Assembly (NCBI GenBank): GCA_900757905.1
Contig: CAAEPN010000221.1
Coordinates: 1 to 23,799 of the forward strand
Origin: Clostridia bacterium
GTDB lineage: Bacteria; Bacillota; Clostridia; Oscillospirales; CAG-382
Direction: 5' to 3'
Length of the DNA stretch: 23,799 nucleotides
Shown here: positions 1 through 6,175 of the stretch, in pieces
How the letters are laid out: each line of letters starts with the position of its first letter
Numbering within the stretch: the first letter of the stretch is position 1
The notes under the pieces: model-generated
What the model saw: the letters and a program-made list of their open reading frames with translations, nothing else
The model's database searches: none
What the model was told of the DNA's origin: nothing
Made by a program: the position numbers and the translations under genes

Positions 1-39
1 GATGCCGCCGCCGATGATAACAATATCATAATTTTTCAT
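1..39 (-). CDS. N-terminus of an FAD/NAD(P)-binding oxidoreductase (partial)
   Basis: Only the first 13 codons lie in the window, giving MKNYDIVIIGGGI. A short hydrophobic beta strand followed by a Gly-Gly-Gly turn is the usual start of a Rossmann dinucleotide-binding fold in flavoprotein oxidoreductases. A good ribosome binding site (AAAGGAG, minus strand, about 8 bases before the ATG) supports the start. The gene lies downstream of lepB on the same strand, separated by about 300 bases rich in hairpins, so it is probably a separate transcription unit. The specific enzyme cannot be named from so short a piece; thioredoxin reductase-like, dehydrogenase-like or desaturase-like flavoproteins all begin this way. 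Confidence 0.65.
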   Translation of the reverse strand, partial: MKNYDIVIIGGGI

Positions 40-106
40 GGTTGGACTCCTTTATTTGCTGTTCATGATGTAAAAACCGACTGTCCAAAAAACGGGCAGA
101 CACAAA

Positions 107-140
107 TAAGCGGTGCGGATCGGATAGCCGCACCGGCTTA
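107..140. other. Hairpin-forming inverted repeat (12-bp arms, one bulge)
   Basis: The arms TAAGCGGTGCGG and CCGCACCGGCTTA are complementary except for one bulged base and enclose a 9-base loop. It lies between the end of lepB and the start of the partial oxidoreductase gene. There is no clean T-run directly after it on either strand, so it is not an obvious terminator; it may be part of the structured leader of the downstream gene. Confidence 0.5.
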
Positions 141-142
141 AG

Positions 143-171
143 CATGTCGCAAAACAACGTTTTGCGACATG
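143..171. other. Perfect 13-bp inverted repeat with 3-base spacer
   Basis: The arms CATGTCGCAAAAC and GTTTTGCGACATG are perfectly complementary around the spacer AAC. As RNA this is a very stable hairpin without a following T-run; as DNA it has the two-fold symmetry of an operator for a dimeric repressor. It is two bases away from the preceding inverted repeat. The sequence does not decide between the two readings. Confidence 0.6.
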
Positions 172-241
172 AAACAGATTCGCACGCTCGCGCCTTATGC
201 CAAAACACTGACGCGTTTCGACACTCGCGAATCTATCCGAG

Positions 242-271
242 AAAAATTTATGGCACATGTCCCAAATTTTT
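242..271 (-). terminator. Possible terminator downstream of lepB
   Basis: An imperfect palindrome (AAAAATTT, a GGGACATGTGCC core, AAATTTTT) lies 65 bases after the lepB stop on the minus strand and ends in a T-run. The stem has mismatches and is AT-rich at the base, so it is a weaker candidate than the terminator after rplS. No better candidate is visible in the gap. Confidence 0.35.
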
Positions 272-336
272 CATATTTCAATTGAACTCGGGCTTCTCCC
301 GAAATATCCGTTTCACAACACTTGCCGACCGTGCGG

Positions 337-1095
337 TCAATCGTTATAATCTACGTGTCCGACCGTGCCGAACGAGGTAAACGGGAATACGCGCCAAAGC
401 ACCTTGCCTAAAATCTTGCGCTCGTCGATGTCGCCGACATAGCGGCTGTCAAGGGAATTGTTGCGGTTATCGCCGCAGACGAATACGCAGCCCTCCGACA
501 CGGTATGCGATTCCAGCTGACCGACTGCACGCGGATAGAAAGAGCGCTCCGGAATGCGTCCCGGCAGCTTGTTCCTGTTTTCCGGCTCGACATAGCCCGC
601 AAACTGCGACAGGTCAGATCTTCCGTCAAACATGCGGATATTTCCACTTGTATCGTAAGCCGGATAGTTGACATACGGCTCTTCAAGGGCATGGACATTT
701 CCGTCGGTATCGATAACCGAGATCTTCCAGTTTTCATAATCGACAATGACCGTTTCGCCTGCCGTTGCGATAATACGCTTGATGATCGGCCCTTGGAAGG
801 TCGACTGCAGACTGCCGCCGACAAGTACCTGCGATTCGGTGTCGTGGATAACGACGATATCGCCGCGTGTAGGCGTATAGCCGATATTACTGATGATCAG
901 CCGGTCGCCGTCGGCTAACGTCATATCCATGGAATGTCCGTCTACCGTAACAAAGCGGAAGAGAAAAGTAAAGATAAACACCACGGCAAACAGAGCCTGA
1001 CAAAAGGTCTGCACCCAATCGAATATTTCAGCAGCCGCGCGGTTAGAGCCGGCCGGCTTTGCCGGTGTATTTTGGTTTTGACTCGTTTTGTCCAT
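337..1095 (-). CDS. lepB: Signal peptidase I
   Basis: This is the membrane-bound serine protease that removes signal peptides from secreted preproteins on the outer face of the membrane. The 252-residue product has a charged N-terminus, one membrane segment at about residues 29-48, the nucleophile motif with Ser55 (GHSMDMTL), the general-base Lys106 (GPIIKRIIATAGE) and the family motif GDNRNNSLDSRYVG near the C-terminus. The start is set at 1095 because GGGAGG lies 6 bases before that ATG; an in-frame ATG 14 codons upstream has no ribosome binding site. It follows rplS, a pairing common in Firmicutes, but a strong terminator lies between them, so it depends on read-through or on a promoter I cannot identify with confidence. 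Confidence 0.96.
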   Translation of the reverse strand: MDKTSQNQNTPAKPAGSNRAAAEIFDWVQTFCQALFAVVFIFTFLFRFVTVDGHSMDMTLADGDRLIISNIGYTPTRGDIVVIHDTESQVLVGGSLQSTFQGPIIKRIIATAGETVIVDYENWKISVIDTDGNVHALEEPYVNYPAYDTSGNIRMFDGRSDLSQFAGYVEPENRNKLPGRIPERSFYPRAVGQLESHTVSEGCVFVCGDNRNNSLDSRYVGDIDERKILGKVLWRVFPFTSFGTVGHVDYND

Positions 1096-1157
1096 AACGA
1101 ACCTCCCTTTAAAACAATTGACAGCGCGTGAACGCACTCAAAGTGCCTTTTAAAACG

Positions 1158-1190
1158 ATAAAAAGAGACCCGATCAGGGTCTCTTTTTAT
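1158..1190 (-). terminator. Rho-independent terminator after rplS
   Basis: A perfect 14-bp stem (ATAAAAAGAGACCC with its complement) closes a 5-base loop; the minus-strand copy ends in TTTTTAT. It lies 72 bases after the rplS stop codon and before lepB. The stem is flanked by A and T runs on both sides, so it could act in both directions, but only minus-strand genes need it. Confidence 0.85.
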
Positions 1191-1262
1191 GAACCCCGAT
1201 TCTTGGGGTACAGCCACGCTATTTACGCGGCGGAGAATCGTTCTCCTCGCACGGAAAGCTTA

Positions 1263-1613
1263 TTAGCCCTCGATGCGTTCCTTAACCTTAGCGCTCTTAC
1301 CGACGCGGTCACGCAGATAGAAGAGCTTTGCGCGTCTGACCTTACCGGTACGGATAACGTCAACCTTGACCACATTCGGAGAATGGATCGGGAAGGTCTT
1401 TTCCACGCCGACGCCGTAGGAAATACGTCTTACGGTGAAGGTTTCGCCGATGCCGCCGTTACGCTTTGCGATAACGGTGCCTTCAAACATCTGGATTCTC
1501 TCTCTGTTTCCTTCTTTAATGCGGTTGTGAACACGGACGGTGTCACCGACGTTGAAAGAAGGGATTTCGTTTTTGAGCTGCTCGCTTGCAAAAGCCTCGA
1601 TGATGTTGTTCAT
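1263..1613 (-). CDS. rplS: 50S ribosomal protein L19
   Basis: L19 sits at the interface of the large and small ribosomal subunits. The 116-residue product has the usual family length and motifs: FNVGDTVRVHNRIKEGNRERIQMFEGTV in the N-terminal half (shown here as one block of conserved positions 20-47), then FTVRRISYGVGVEKTFP and the basic C-terminal segment with KVRRAKLFYLRDR. AAGGAGG is 8 bases before the ATG. Unlike many Firmicutes, trmD and rimM are not next to it here; the gene has its own consensus promoter and a folded leader of about 90 bases and ends at a strong terminator, so it looks like an independently controlled unit. Confidence 0.98.
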   Translation of the reverse strand: MNNIIEAFASEQLKNEIPSFNVGDTVRVHNRIKEGNRERIQMFEGTVIAKRNGGIGETFTVRRISYGVGVEKTFPIHSPNVVKVDVIRTGKVRRAKLFYLRDRVGKSAKVKERIEG

Positions 1614-1702
1614 TTTGGTTTTCCTCCTTAATTCTTAGACATTCATACGCAGCGTGCAGAGGAATGCCCGTATCATTTGGCGCTATGTACCCATAACGCA
1701 AC
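1614..1702 (-). promoter_or_regulatory. Structured 5' leader of rplS, possible autoregulatory element
   Basis: Between the predicted transcription start (about 1702) and the rplS start codon the minus strand can form an 8-bp hairpin with a GGTA loop (1680-1699). Next come two alternative stems: 1669-1673 with 1645-1649 (ATACG/CGTAT) and 1662-1668 with 1638-1644 (GGCATTC/GAATGTC, one wobble). These cross each other, so only one can form at a time, and the second ends about 9 bases before the Shine-Dalgarno sequence. L19 leaders that bind the protein and repress its own mRNA are known in Firmicutes; whether this one belongs to that family cannot be told by eye. Confidence 0.45.
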
Positions 1703-1708
1703 GGTTAA

Positions 1709-1737
1709 ATTATAACACACAAAAACCTGTTTTGCAA
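1709..1737 (-). promoter_or_regulatory. Sigma-A promoter of rplS
   Basis: On the minus strand TTGCAA (1732-1737) and a perfect TATAAT (1709-1714) are separated by exactly 17 bases. The expected transcription start falls about 7 bases further on, right at the first hairpin of the rplS leader. Confidence 0.85.
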
Positions 1738-1781
1738 GAGTTATTTTCGCATTTTTGTGAATTAAGTGTAAATTCAGCAGT

Positions 1782-3434
1782 TTATTCGTCCATTTTGATT
1801 TCGTTCTGCATCGCCACAACGGCTTCCACGCAGTATTTTCTGCGAAGCTTGGGCTTTTCGATCTTTCCGGTCGGGTTGCGCGGAATATCGTCGAAAATAA
1901 TCTGCTTCGGGCGCTTATAACGCGCCATGCCCTTGCAGAATTCTTCGATTTCCTCCACCGTACAGGTCATGCCGTCCTTAATTTCGATAATAGCCGTAGC
2001 AATTTCGCCAAGCCGCTTATCCGGCGTACCGATAACGGCAACGTCCTTGACCTTATCGTAAGCGCGGATGAAGTTTTCGATCTCGACCGGATACAGGTTT
2101 TCGCCGCCGCTGATGATGACATCCTTTTTACGATCGACCAGATAGATAAAGCCGTCCTCATCCATTTCCGCCATATCGCCGGTGAGCAGCCAATCGCCGA
2201 ATAAGCACTTTTTGGTAGCTTCCGGGTCTCTGTAGTAGCACTTCATGATCGAAACGCCCTTGACGGCAAGCTCGCCGACCTTGCCGCGTTCGACCGGATT
2301 ATGGTTTTCATCCCATATTTGCGCCTCCCAGCCCTTGCCGGGAATGCCAATGGCACCGACCTTGTTCACGTTTTCAAGACCGAGGTGGATACAACCCGGA
2401 CCGAGCGATTCGGTAAGGCCATAGTTGGTATCGTACTTGTGGTTCGGGAAATGCTCAAGCCAGCGCTTGATAAGGCTCGGCGGCACAGGCTGAGCGCCGA
2501 TGTGCATAAGCCGCCAACAGCTAAGGTCGTAGTCGGCCATATTGACCGCGCCGCTGTCGATTGCGTCCAAAATATCTTGAGCCCACGGCACGAGTAACCA
2601 ACAGATCGTCACGCGCTCCTCGGAAATGGTCTTTAATATCCATTCCGGCTTCACGCCACGCAAAAGCACCGCCTTGCCGCCGACAAGAAAGCTACCGAAC
2701 CAGTGCATTTTCGCACCGGTATGATACAGCGGCGGAATGCAGAGGAACACGTCGTCCTTGGTCTGACCGTGGTTGTTGTTTTCGGTGTAGCAGGAGGCAA
2801 GCAAGGATCTATGGGTATGTAAGACTGCTTTCGGGAAACCGGTCGTACCGGACGAAAAATAGATAGCAGCGTCGTCTTCGGGATCGATCTGAATGCGGAC
2901 GTTGGCCGTCGGCATATCGGCAATGATATCCTCGTAAAACTCCGCGTAATCCGGACACTCCTCCCTGCCGCCGGCAAAGATGAATTCCTTTACGCCGGTA
3001 AGCTTATCCTTGATCTCGTTGATACGGCTGATAAACGCCGGCCCGAAGATGAGTACATCCACTTCGGCAAGCTCCAAACAGTATTTTATTTCTTCCGCGC
3101 TGTAACGGAAATTCATCGGGCAGACCACAGCGCCCGTTTTGAGAATGCCGAAATAAATGGGCAGCCAGCCGATGCAGTTCATCATGAGGATAGCAACCTT
3201 TTTTCCTTTGGTCACGCCCTCGGAAAGAAAATGATGAGCAAGCTTGTTGGCCGTGCCTTCAAAGCCACGCCAGGTAAGTTCTCTGCGGTGGATCGGCTTG
3301 GGAAGCGCTTCGACAAGGTCATACTCTTTCCAAGCGCGGTCAATGCGCTCTTGAATTTCCGGATTGACCTCGACGAGGCTGACCTCATTCCCGTACAATT
3401 CGGCGTTTTTGGTTAAAATGTCTGTGATGATCAT
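1782..3434 (-). CDS. AMP-binding acyl-CoA synthetase / CoA ligase
   Basis: Class I adenylate-forming enzyme that activates a carboxylic acid with ATP and transfers it to coenzyme A. The 550-residue product shows the core motifs in order: the P-loop SSGTTGFPK (194-202), YGLTES (338-343), TGD (418-420), the hinge DRKKD (434-438) followed by ISGGENLYPVEIE, and the C-terminal PTGK with catalytic Lys524. Length and motifs fit the medium/long-chain fatty acyl-CoA synthetase branch; the substrate cannot be read from sequence. The start at 3434 has GGGAG 8 bases upstream; an upstream ATG 33 codons earlier would run through the terminator hairpin and is unlikely. The gene stands alone behind its own promoter, a Tyr-rich leader peptide and an attenuator. 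That control suggests a link to aromatic amino acid supply, for example activation of an aryl or arylpropionic acid, but this is inference. Confidence 0.93.
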   Translation of the reverse strand: MIITDILTKNAELYGNEVSLVEVNPEIQERIDRAWKEYDLVEALPKPIHRRELTWRGFEGTANKLAHHFLSEGVTKGKKVAILMMNCIGWLPIYFGILKTGAVVCPMNFRYSAEEIKYCLELAEVDVLIFGPAFISRINEIKDKLTGVKEFIFAGGREECPDYAEFYEDIIADMPTANVRIQIDPEDDAAIYFSSGTTGFPKAVLHTHRSLLASCYTENNNHGQTKDDVFLCIPPLYHTGAKMHWFGSFLVGGKAVLLRGVKPEWILKTISEERVTICWLLVPWAQDILDAIDSGAVNMADYDLSCWRLMHIGAQPVPPSLIKRWLEHFPNHKYDTNYGLTESLGPGCIHLGLENVNKVGAIGIPGKGWEAQIWDENHNPVERGKVGELAVKGVSIMKCYYRDPEATKKCLFGDWLLTGDMAEMDEDGFIYLVDRKKDVIISGGENLYPVEIENFIRAYDKVKDVAVIGTPDKRLGEIATAIIEIKDGMTCTVEEIEEFCKGMARYKRPKQIIFDDIPRNPTGKIEKPKLRRKYCVEAVVAMQNEIKMDE

Positions 3435-3471
3435 GGTTCTAACTCCCAAAATAAATTTTCGAACAATAGGC

Positions 3472-3500
3472 AAAAGAAAAACCCTGCGAAAACCGCAGGG
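3472..3500 (-). terminator. Attenuator terminator upstream of the CoA ligase
   Basis: On the minus strand CCCTGCG (3494-3500) pairs with CGCAGGG (3482-3488) around a GTTTT loop and is followed directly by TTTTTCTTTTG. It lies 38 bases before the start codon of the CoA ligase and after the leader peptide, so its role is to stop transcription before the gene and not after one. The upstream half of the stem can instead pair with CCGCAG inside 3520-3528. Confidence 0.82.
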
Positions 3501-3579
3501 CGAACAGTTTCTGTTAACGTCTGCGGACAACAACGAACGCGCCGGTCCGCAGAACGAATATCATTAATCGTGCTGCGAA
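3481..3579 (-). promoter_or_regulatory. Five-segment transcription attenuator switch
   Basis: Five complementary segments follow each other on the minus strand: A (3573-3579, TTCGCAG, inside the last leader codons), B (3545-3553, TCTGCGGAC), C (3520-3528, GTCCGCAGA), D (3493-3500, CCCTGCGG) and E (3482-3488, CGCAGGG). A:B (7 bp, one wobble) together with C:D (6 bp) leaves E unpaired and lets transcription through; B:C (9 bp) together with D:E gives the terminator. A ribosome resting at the leader stop codon would cover A but not B and so favour termination; a ribosome stalled on the Tyr codons (3594-3608) would leave A free and favour read-through. The pairings are seen directly; the mechanism is inferred from trp/phe-type attenuation. 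Confidence 0.7.
3514..3564 (-). CDS. Second small reading frame in the attenuator leader
   Basis: A 16-codon frame (MIFVLRTGAFVVVRRR) begins inside the leader peptide stop as TAATG, the arrangement of translationally coupled genes, and ends just after attenuator segment C. It has no Shine-Dalgarno sequence of its own. If translated, a ribosome here would open the B:C helix and mask C, which would change the outcome of the switch. Much of its sequence is dictated by the B:C helix, so it may be a chance frame. Confidence 0.25.
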   Translation of the reverse strand: MIFVLRTGAFVVVRRR

Positions 3580-3641
3580 ATACGGCGCTGGCAATAGTAG
3601 TAATAATAAATTTCGTTGATTAAAATGCGAGACGTTTTCAT
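3564..3641 (-). CDS. Tyrosine-rich leader peptide
   Basis: A 25-codon frame starts MKTSRILINEI, continues with five consecutive tyrosine codons (TAT TAT TAC TAC TAT, codons 12-16) and ends CQRRISQHD. GAGG lies 9 bases before the ATG. It sits between an extended -10 promoter and a terminator placed before the CoA ligase, and its last codons form part of the RNA switch. A run of one amino acid at this position is the hallmark of leader peptides that sense the matching charged tRNA (known for His, Phe, Trp, Leu and Thr operons in enterobacteria). The peptide itself probably has no function beyond being translated. It is too short for usual gene finding. Confidence 0.72.
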   Translation of the reverse strand: MKTSRILINEIYYYYYCQRRISQHD

Positions 3642-3680
3642 CGGAATTTTCCTCAAACCGTTAAATTACGAATTTAGTTT

Positions 3681-3689
3681 AGTATACCA
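3681..3689 (-). promoter_or_regulatory. Extended -10 promoter of the leader peptide / CoA ligase unit
   Basis: On the minus strand TGG precedes TATACT (3681-3686), an extended -10 element. No good -35 hexamer is present 16-18 bases upstream in the AT-rich sequence. The predicted start lies about 35 bases before the leader peptide ATG. Confidence 0.5.
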
Positions 3690-3716
3690 TTCAATTATGA
3701 ACAAATATTTATATAA

Positions 3717-4472
3717 TCATAAATTTTCGGTTATTTTGTCTTTTTCTGCCGGAGCAGCCTTTAATAACGAAATTTCTGTCTCTGTCAAAGCGCGCCATTC
3801 GCCGCTTTCAAGTGTTTCGTCAAGCGAAAGACCGGCAAAACGGTCGCGCCGCAGATATAAGACCTCTTTTTCGCCGCAGGCATAGCATAGCCGCTTGACC
3901 TCATGGAATTTTCCTTCGGTCAACGTCACATAAGCGCCAAAAGCGTCGTTTTCGCATAACTCCAACCGCGCCGGCGCCGTATTTTTGCCGTCGATGACAA
4001 TACCGCGCCGCATGGTTCCGATATCCTCCGGCACAAAAGGCTTGTCGGTGCGGACGAAATACGTCTTTTCGGCATGGCTCTTGGGCGAGAGCAGTTTATG
4101 CGCAAGTGCTCCGTCGTTGGTGACAAGTAACAGCCCGACGGTATCCTTATCCAGTCTGCCGACCGTCGAAATGCCTTTGTCGCGGTATTCCTTCGGAAAC
4201 AGCGACAGCACCGTGCCGTCGCGTTTATCCTCATTGGCGCAGACAAGTCCGGCCGGTTTATTAAGCATAAAATAGAGATATTTTGCGTAGCTTACCGGCT
4301 CTGCGTCCACCGAGACCGTATCCTTTTCCGGATCGACCTTAGCGTCCGGAACACTTTTTTGCCCGTTGACGCTCACGCGCCCGGCGCGGATCATGCCCGA
4401 CGCGTCCTTGCGGCTGACGATAAGCGTTTGCGCGATCCATTTATCAAGACGTACAAGCGCCAAAAAGTTCAC
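3717..4472 (-). CDS. rsuA: RsuA/RluB-family rRNA pseudouridine synthase
   Basis: Converts one uridine of ribosomal RNA to pseudouridine (U516 of 16S rRNA for RsuA; 23S positions for the RluB/E/F relatives). The 251-residue product has an N-terminal S4 RNA-binding domain (about residues 5-60, VRLDKWIAQTLIVSRKDA), the catalytic motif GRLDKDTVGLLLVTNDG with Asp108, and the C-terminal KFHEVKRL motif. The start is GTG at 4472, with AGGAAG 7 bases upstream; the next methionine is far inside the S4 domain. It follows ispF by 40 bases on the same strand and is probably the last gene of the ispD-ispF-rsuA transcript. The family is certain; RsuA over its paralogues is a best guess. Confidence 0.9.
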   Translation of the reverse strand: MNFLALVRLDKWIAQTLIVSRKDASGMIRAGRVSVNGQKSVPDAKVDPEKDTVSVDAEPVSYAKYLYFMLNKPAGLVCANEDKRDGTVLSLFPKEYRDKGISTVGRLDKDTVGLLLVTNDGALAHKLLSPKSHAEKTYFVRTDKPFVPEDIGTMRRGIVIDGKNTAPARLELCENDAFGAYVTLTEGKFHEVKRLCYACGEKEVLYLRRDRFAGLSLDETLESGEWRALTETEISLLKAAPAEKDKITENL

Positions 4473-4512
4473 CTGATTTCTTCCTTAATATTAAACGTTT
4501 CACCAAACCGGA

Positions 4513-5010
4513 TCATGTTACGAAAATATGCGGTCCTTTGAGAAGCACCACAGCATGTGCGGCTATTCCCTCCATGCGTCCGGTAAAGCCGAGATGCTCT
4601 TCGGTGGTCGCTTTAATGTTGATAAAGCAATCGGGCAAGCCTAACGTCCGCACAATATTAGCGCGCATTTCCGGAATATACGGCGCAAGCTTGGGTGCTT
4701 GTGCGATAATGGTCATATCGGCGTTGGCAAGCACACAGCCGTCCTGTTTCAACATGTCTTTCACGCGCCGCAACAGCTCTAAACTGGAAATATCCTTGTA
4801 GGCGTCGTCGGTATCGGGAAAATGCTTTCCAATATCGCCGCGCGCCGCGGCACCAAGCATGGCATCCATGAGCGCGTGAAGAACGACATCCGCGTCGGAA
4901 TGCCCCAAAAGTCCCGTTTCGTGCGGAATCTCCACACCGCCTAAAATGAGTTTTCGGCCGCTTACCAGCTTATGCACATCGTAGCCGTGCCCGATTCGGT
5001 AATCAAACAT
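4513..5010 (-). CDS. ispF: 2-C-methyl-D-erythritol 2,4-cyclodiphosphate synthase
   Basis: Fifth enzyme of the non-mevalonate (MEP) isoprenoid pathway; it cyclises CDP-methylerythritol 2-phosphate with loss of CMP. The 165-residue product has the metal-binding residues Asp11 and His13 (GHGYDVHKL) and His45, the HSDAD motif, DIGKHFPDTD, and the C-terminal TTEEHLGFTGRMEGIA. Length is typical. The start at 5010 has GAGAGGG 6 bases before the ATG; a longer frame back to 5046 would overlap ispD and lacks a site. The ispD stop is 13 bases upstream, so the two genes form an operon of consecutive pathway neighbours. Confidence 0.97.
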   Translation of the reverse strand: MFDYRIGHGYDVHKLVSGRKLILGGVEIPHETGLLGHSDADVVLHALMDAMLGAAARGDIGKHFPDTDDAYKDISSLELLRRVKDMLKQDGCVLANADMTIIAQAPKLAPYIPEMRANIVRTLGLPDCFINIKATTEEHLGFTGRMEGIAAHAVVLLKGPHIFVT

Positions 5011-5023
5011 ATCTGTCCCTCTC

Positions 5024-5776
5024 TTATTCTTTGATGCGAGCCGCAAGCAGCGCCTCCGCCATTTGGATATCCGCCGGATAAGTCACCTTGAAGTTGGCAA
5101 AGCCGGTCTCGGTGCATTTCACGCAAAAGCCAGCCTGCATGACAAGCGCGCCGTCGTCCACCGCCAAAGCCGCCTGCTCTTTCGGAACAGTCGCAAGAGC
5201 GGTATGAAAAATATCGGTGTCAAACGCCTGCGGCGTCTGGATCTGCCAAAGACCGCTGCGATCGACCTCCTCGGTGATCATGCAGTCGTTTCCGGCGTAC
5301 TTGACGGCGTCGCGCACCTTGGTAGCCGCAACCGCCGCGCCATAGCGCACGCAGTCGAAAAAAACATCGTTTATCTGCTTTTCGGTGATGAGCGGACGCG
5401 CCGCGTCATGCACCGCCAAAAAAGGCGTGACCGCCGACTTGTCCGGGAACGCCGCCCGAAAGGCGCATATGACCGATTCGGCGCGTGTGGCGCCGCCCGA
5501 AACGACATGCCGCAGCTTGGTAACGCCGTATTTCTTCGCCATGGTTCCAATCTCTTCATGATGCTCCGCCGGAGCGCTGATAATGATCTGCTTCACAAAG
5601 CCGCTTTTTTCGAAGGCTTCGAGCGAATAGACAAGCATTGGCTTGCCGCAGAGCAGAGCAAGCGGCTTGTACATGCCGCCCATGCGCTGACCGCTTCCGG
5701 CCGCCGCAATAAGCACCGTGAAAAGCTCCTTCGGCTCGGAAAGCTCCGCATATTTGTTTTTCCAGATAACAGACAT
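5024..5776 (-). CDS. ispD: 2-C-methyl-D-erythritol 4-phosphate cytidylyltransferase
   Basis: Third MEP pathway enzyme; it couples CTP to methylerythritol 4-phosphate. The 250-residue product has the nucleotide-binding loop AAAGSGQRMGGMYKP (24-38, with Arg31 and Lys37), HDAARPL, WQIQTPQAF and DDGALV. There are two nearby ATGs: ATG AGG AAG GAT ATG. The second (5776) is chosen because GAGG, inside the first candidate's codons, is correctly spaced 6 bases before it; the first ATG (5788) has only a weak site. About a dozen residues longer at the N-terminus than typical. It is the first gene of the leftward operon, facing ktrB across the divergent gap. Confidence 0.96.
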   Translation of the reverse strand: MSVIWKNKYAELSEPKELFTVLIAAAGSGQRMGGMYKPLALLCGKPMLVYSLEAFEKSGFVKQIIISAPAEHHEEIGTMAKKYGVTKLRHVVSGGATRAESVICAFRAAFPDKSAVTPFLAVHDAARPLITEKQINDVFFDCVRYGAAVAATKVRDAVKYAGNDCMITEEVDRSGLWQIQTPQAFDTDIFHTALATVPKEQAALAVDDGALVMQAGFCVKCTETGFANFKVTYPADIQMAEALLAARIKE

Positions 5777-5818
5777 ATCCTTCCTCATTTCCCGATCAAG
5801 ATATTCTTGTTTTTTACT

Positions 5819-5827
5819 ATCATATCA
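5819..5827 (-). promoter_or_regulatory. Possible extended -10 promoter of ispD
   Basis: On the minus strand TGA precedes TATGAT (5819-5824), about 43 bases before the ispD start codon. No convincing -35 element is found at the right distance. Confidence 0.4.
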
Positions 5828-6034
5828 CACTTACGGCTGCGACTTGTTACAAAATTGTTAACTATTGACCGGTCATCCTCATACTGCCGCTTTTTTCTAC
5901 TTATATTGTTTCTGCAAAGCGGGAAAACCGCATTTTTATGGGATTTTTCGGGAATCCGACTTCTAAATTAACATTTGAAATATTTTTCATTTACAAAATA
6001 TTCAAGAAATAACGTTCCCGTTCATATATAATCG

Positions 6035-6063
6035 TTGAATTGAGAGTAGTTTCAGTATAAAAT
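6035..6063 (+). promoter_or_regulatory. Possible sigma-A promoter of ktrB
   Basis: TTGAAT (6035-6040) and TAAAAT (6058-6063) are separated by 17 bases. The elements match the consensus at 4 and 5 of 6 positions. A second TATAAT at about 6027 has no good -35 partner. Confidence 0.4.
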
Positions 6064-6167
6064 AAAAAATGCTATTGTGAAAAAGTCTGTCTGACTTACG
6101 AAGGTATCGCAAGATTCCGTCTGCTTTTTCGCTTTCGCTTATTTTCCGGTTTTCAATTTTCAATTAT

Positions 6168-6175
6168 AAGGAAGG
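6168..6175 (+). promoter_or_regulatory. Ribosome binding site that places the ktrB start
   Basis: AAGGAAGG lies exactly 7 bases before an ATT codon at 6183 and 10 before a CTG at 6186, while the first conventional start codon (TTG, 6219) lies 43 bases further on without a site of its own. Confidence 0.6.

Noticed and set aside
3435..3533. Longer N-terminus for the CoA ligase starting at 3533
   Set aside because: It would encode the attenuator terminator hairpin and lacks a ribosome binding site. The ATG at 3434 has one and matches the family length.
3435..3716. A T-box riboswitch before the CoA ligase
   Set aside because: There is no T-box core (AGGGTGGNACCGCG-like) or specifier stem in the leader. 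The coding leader with the Tyr run explains the terminator better.
5919..5937. Hairpin GCGG-GAAAA-CCGC followed by TTTTT as a terminator on the plus strand
   Set aside because: The stem has only 4 bp, and no plus-strand gene ends upstream of it, because both flanking genes point away.
5063..5971. A 302-codon open frame on the plus strand
   Set aside because: It lies antisense to ispD, whose motifs and operon context are clear. The frame has the Arg/His-rich composition of a shadow frame and no ribosome binding site or family motif.
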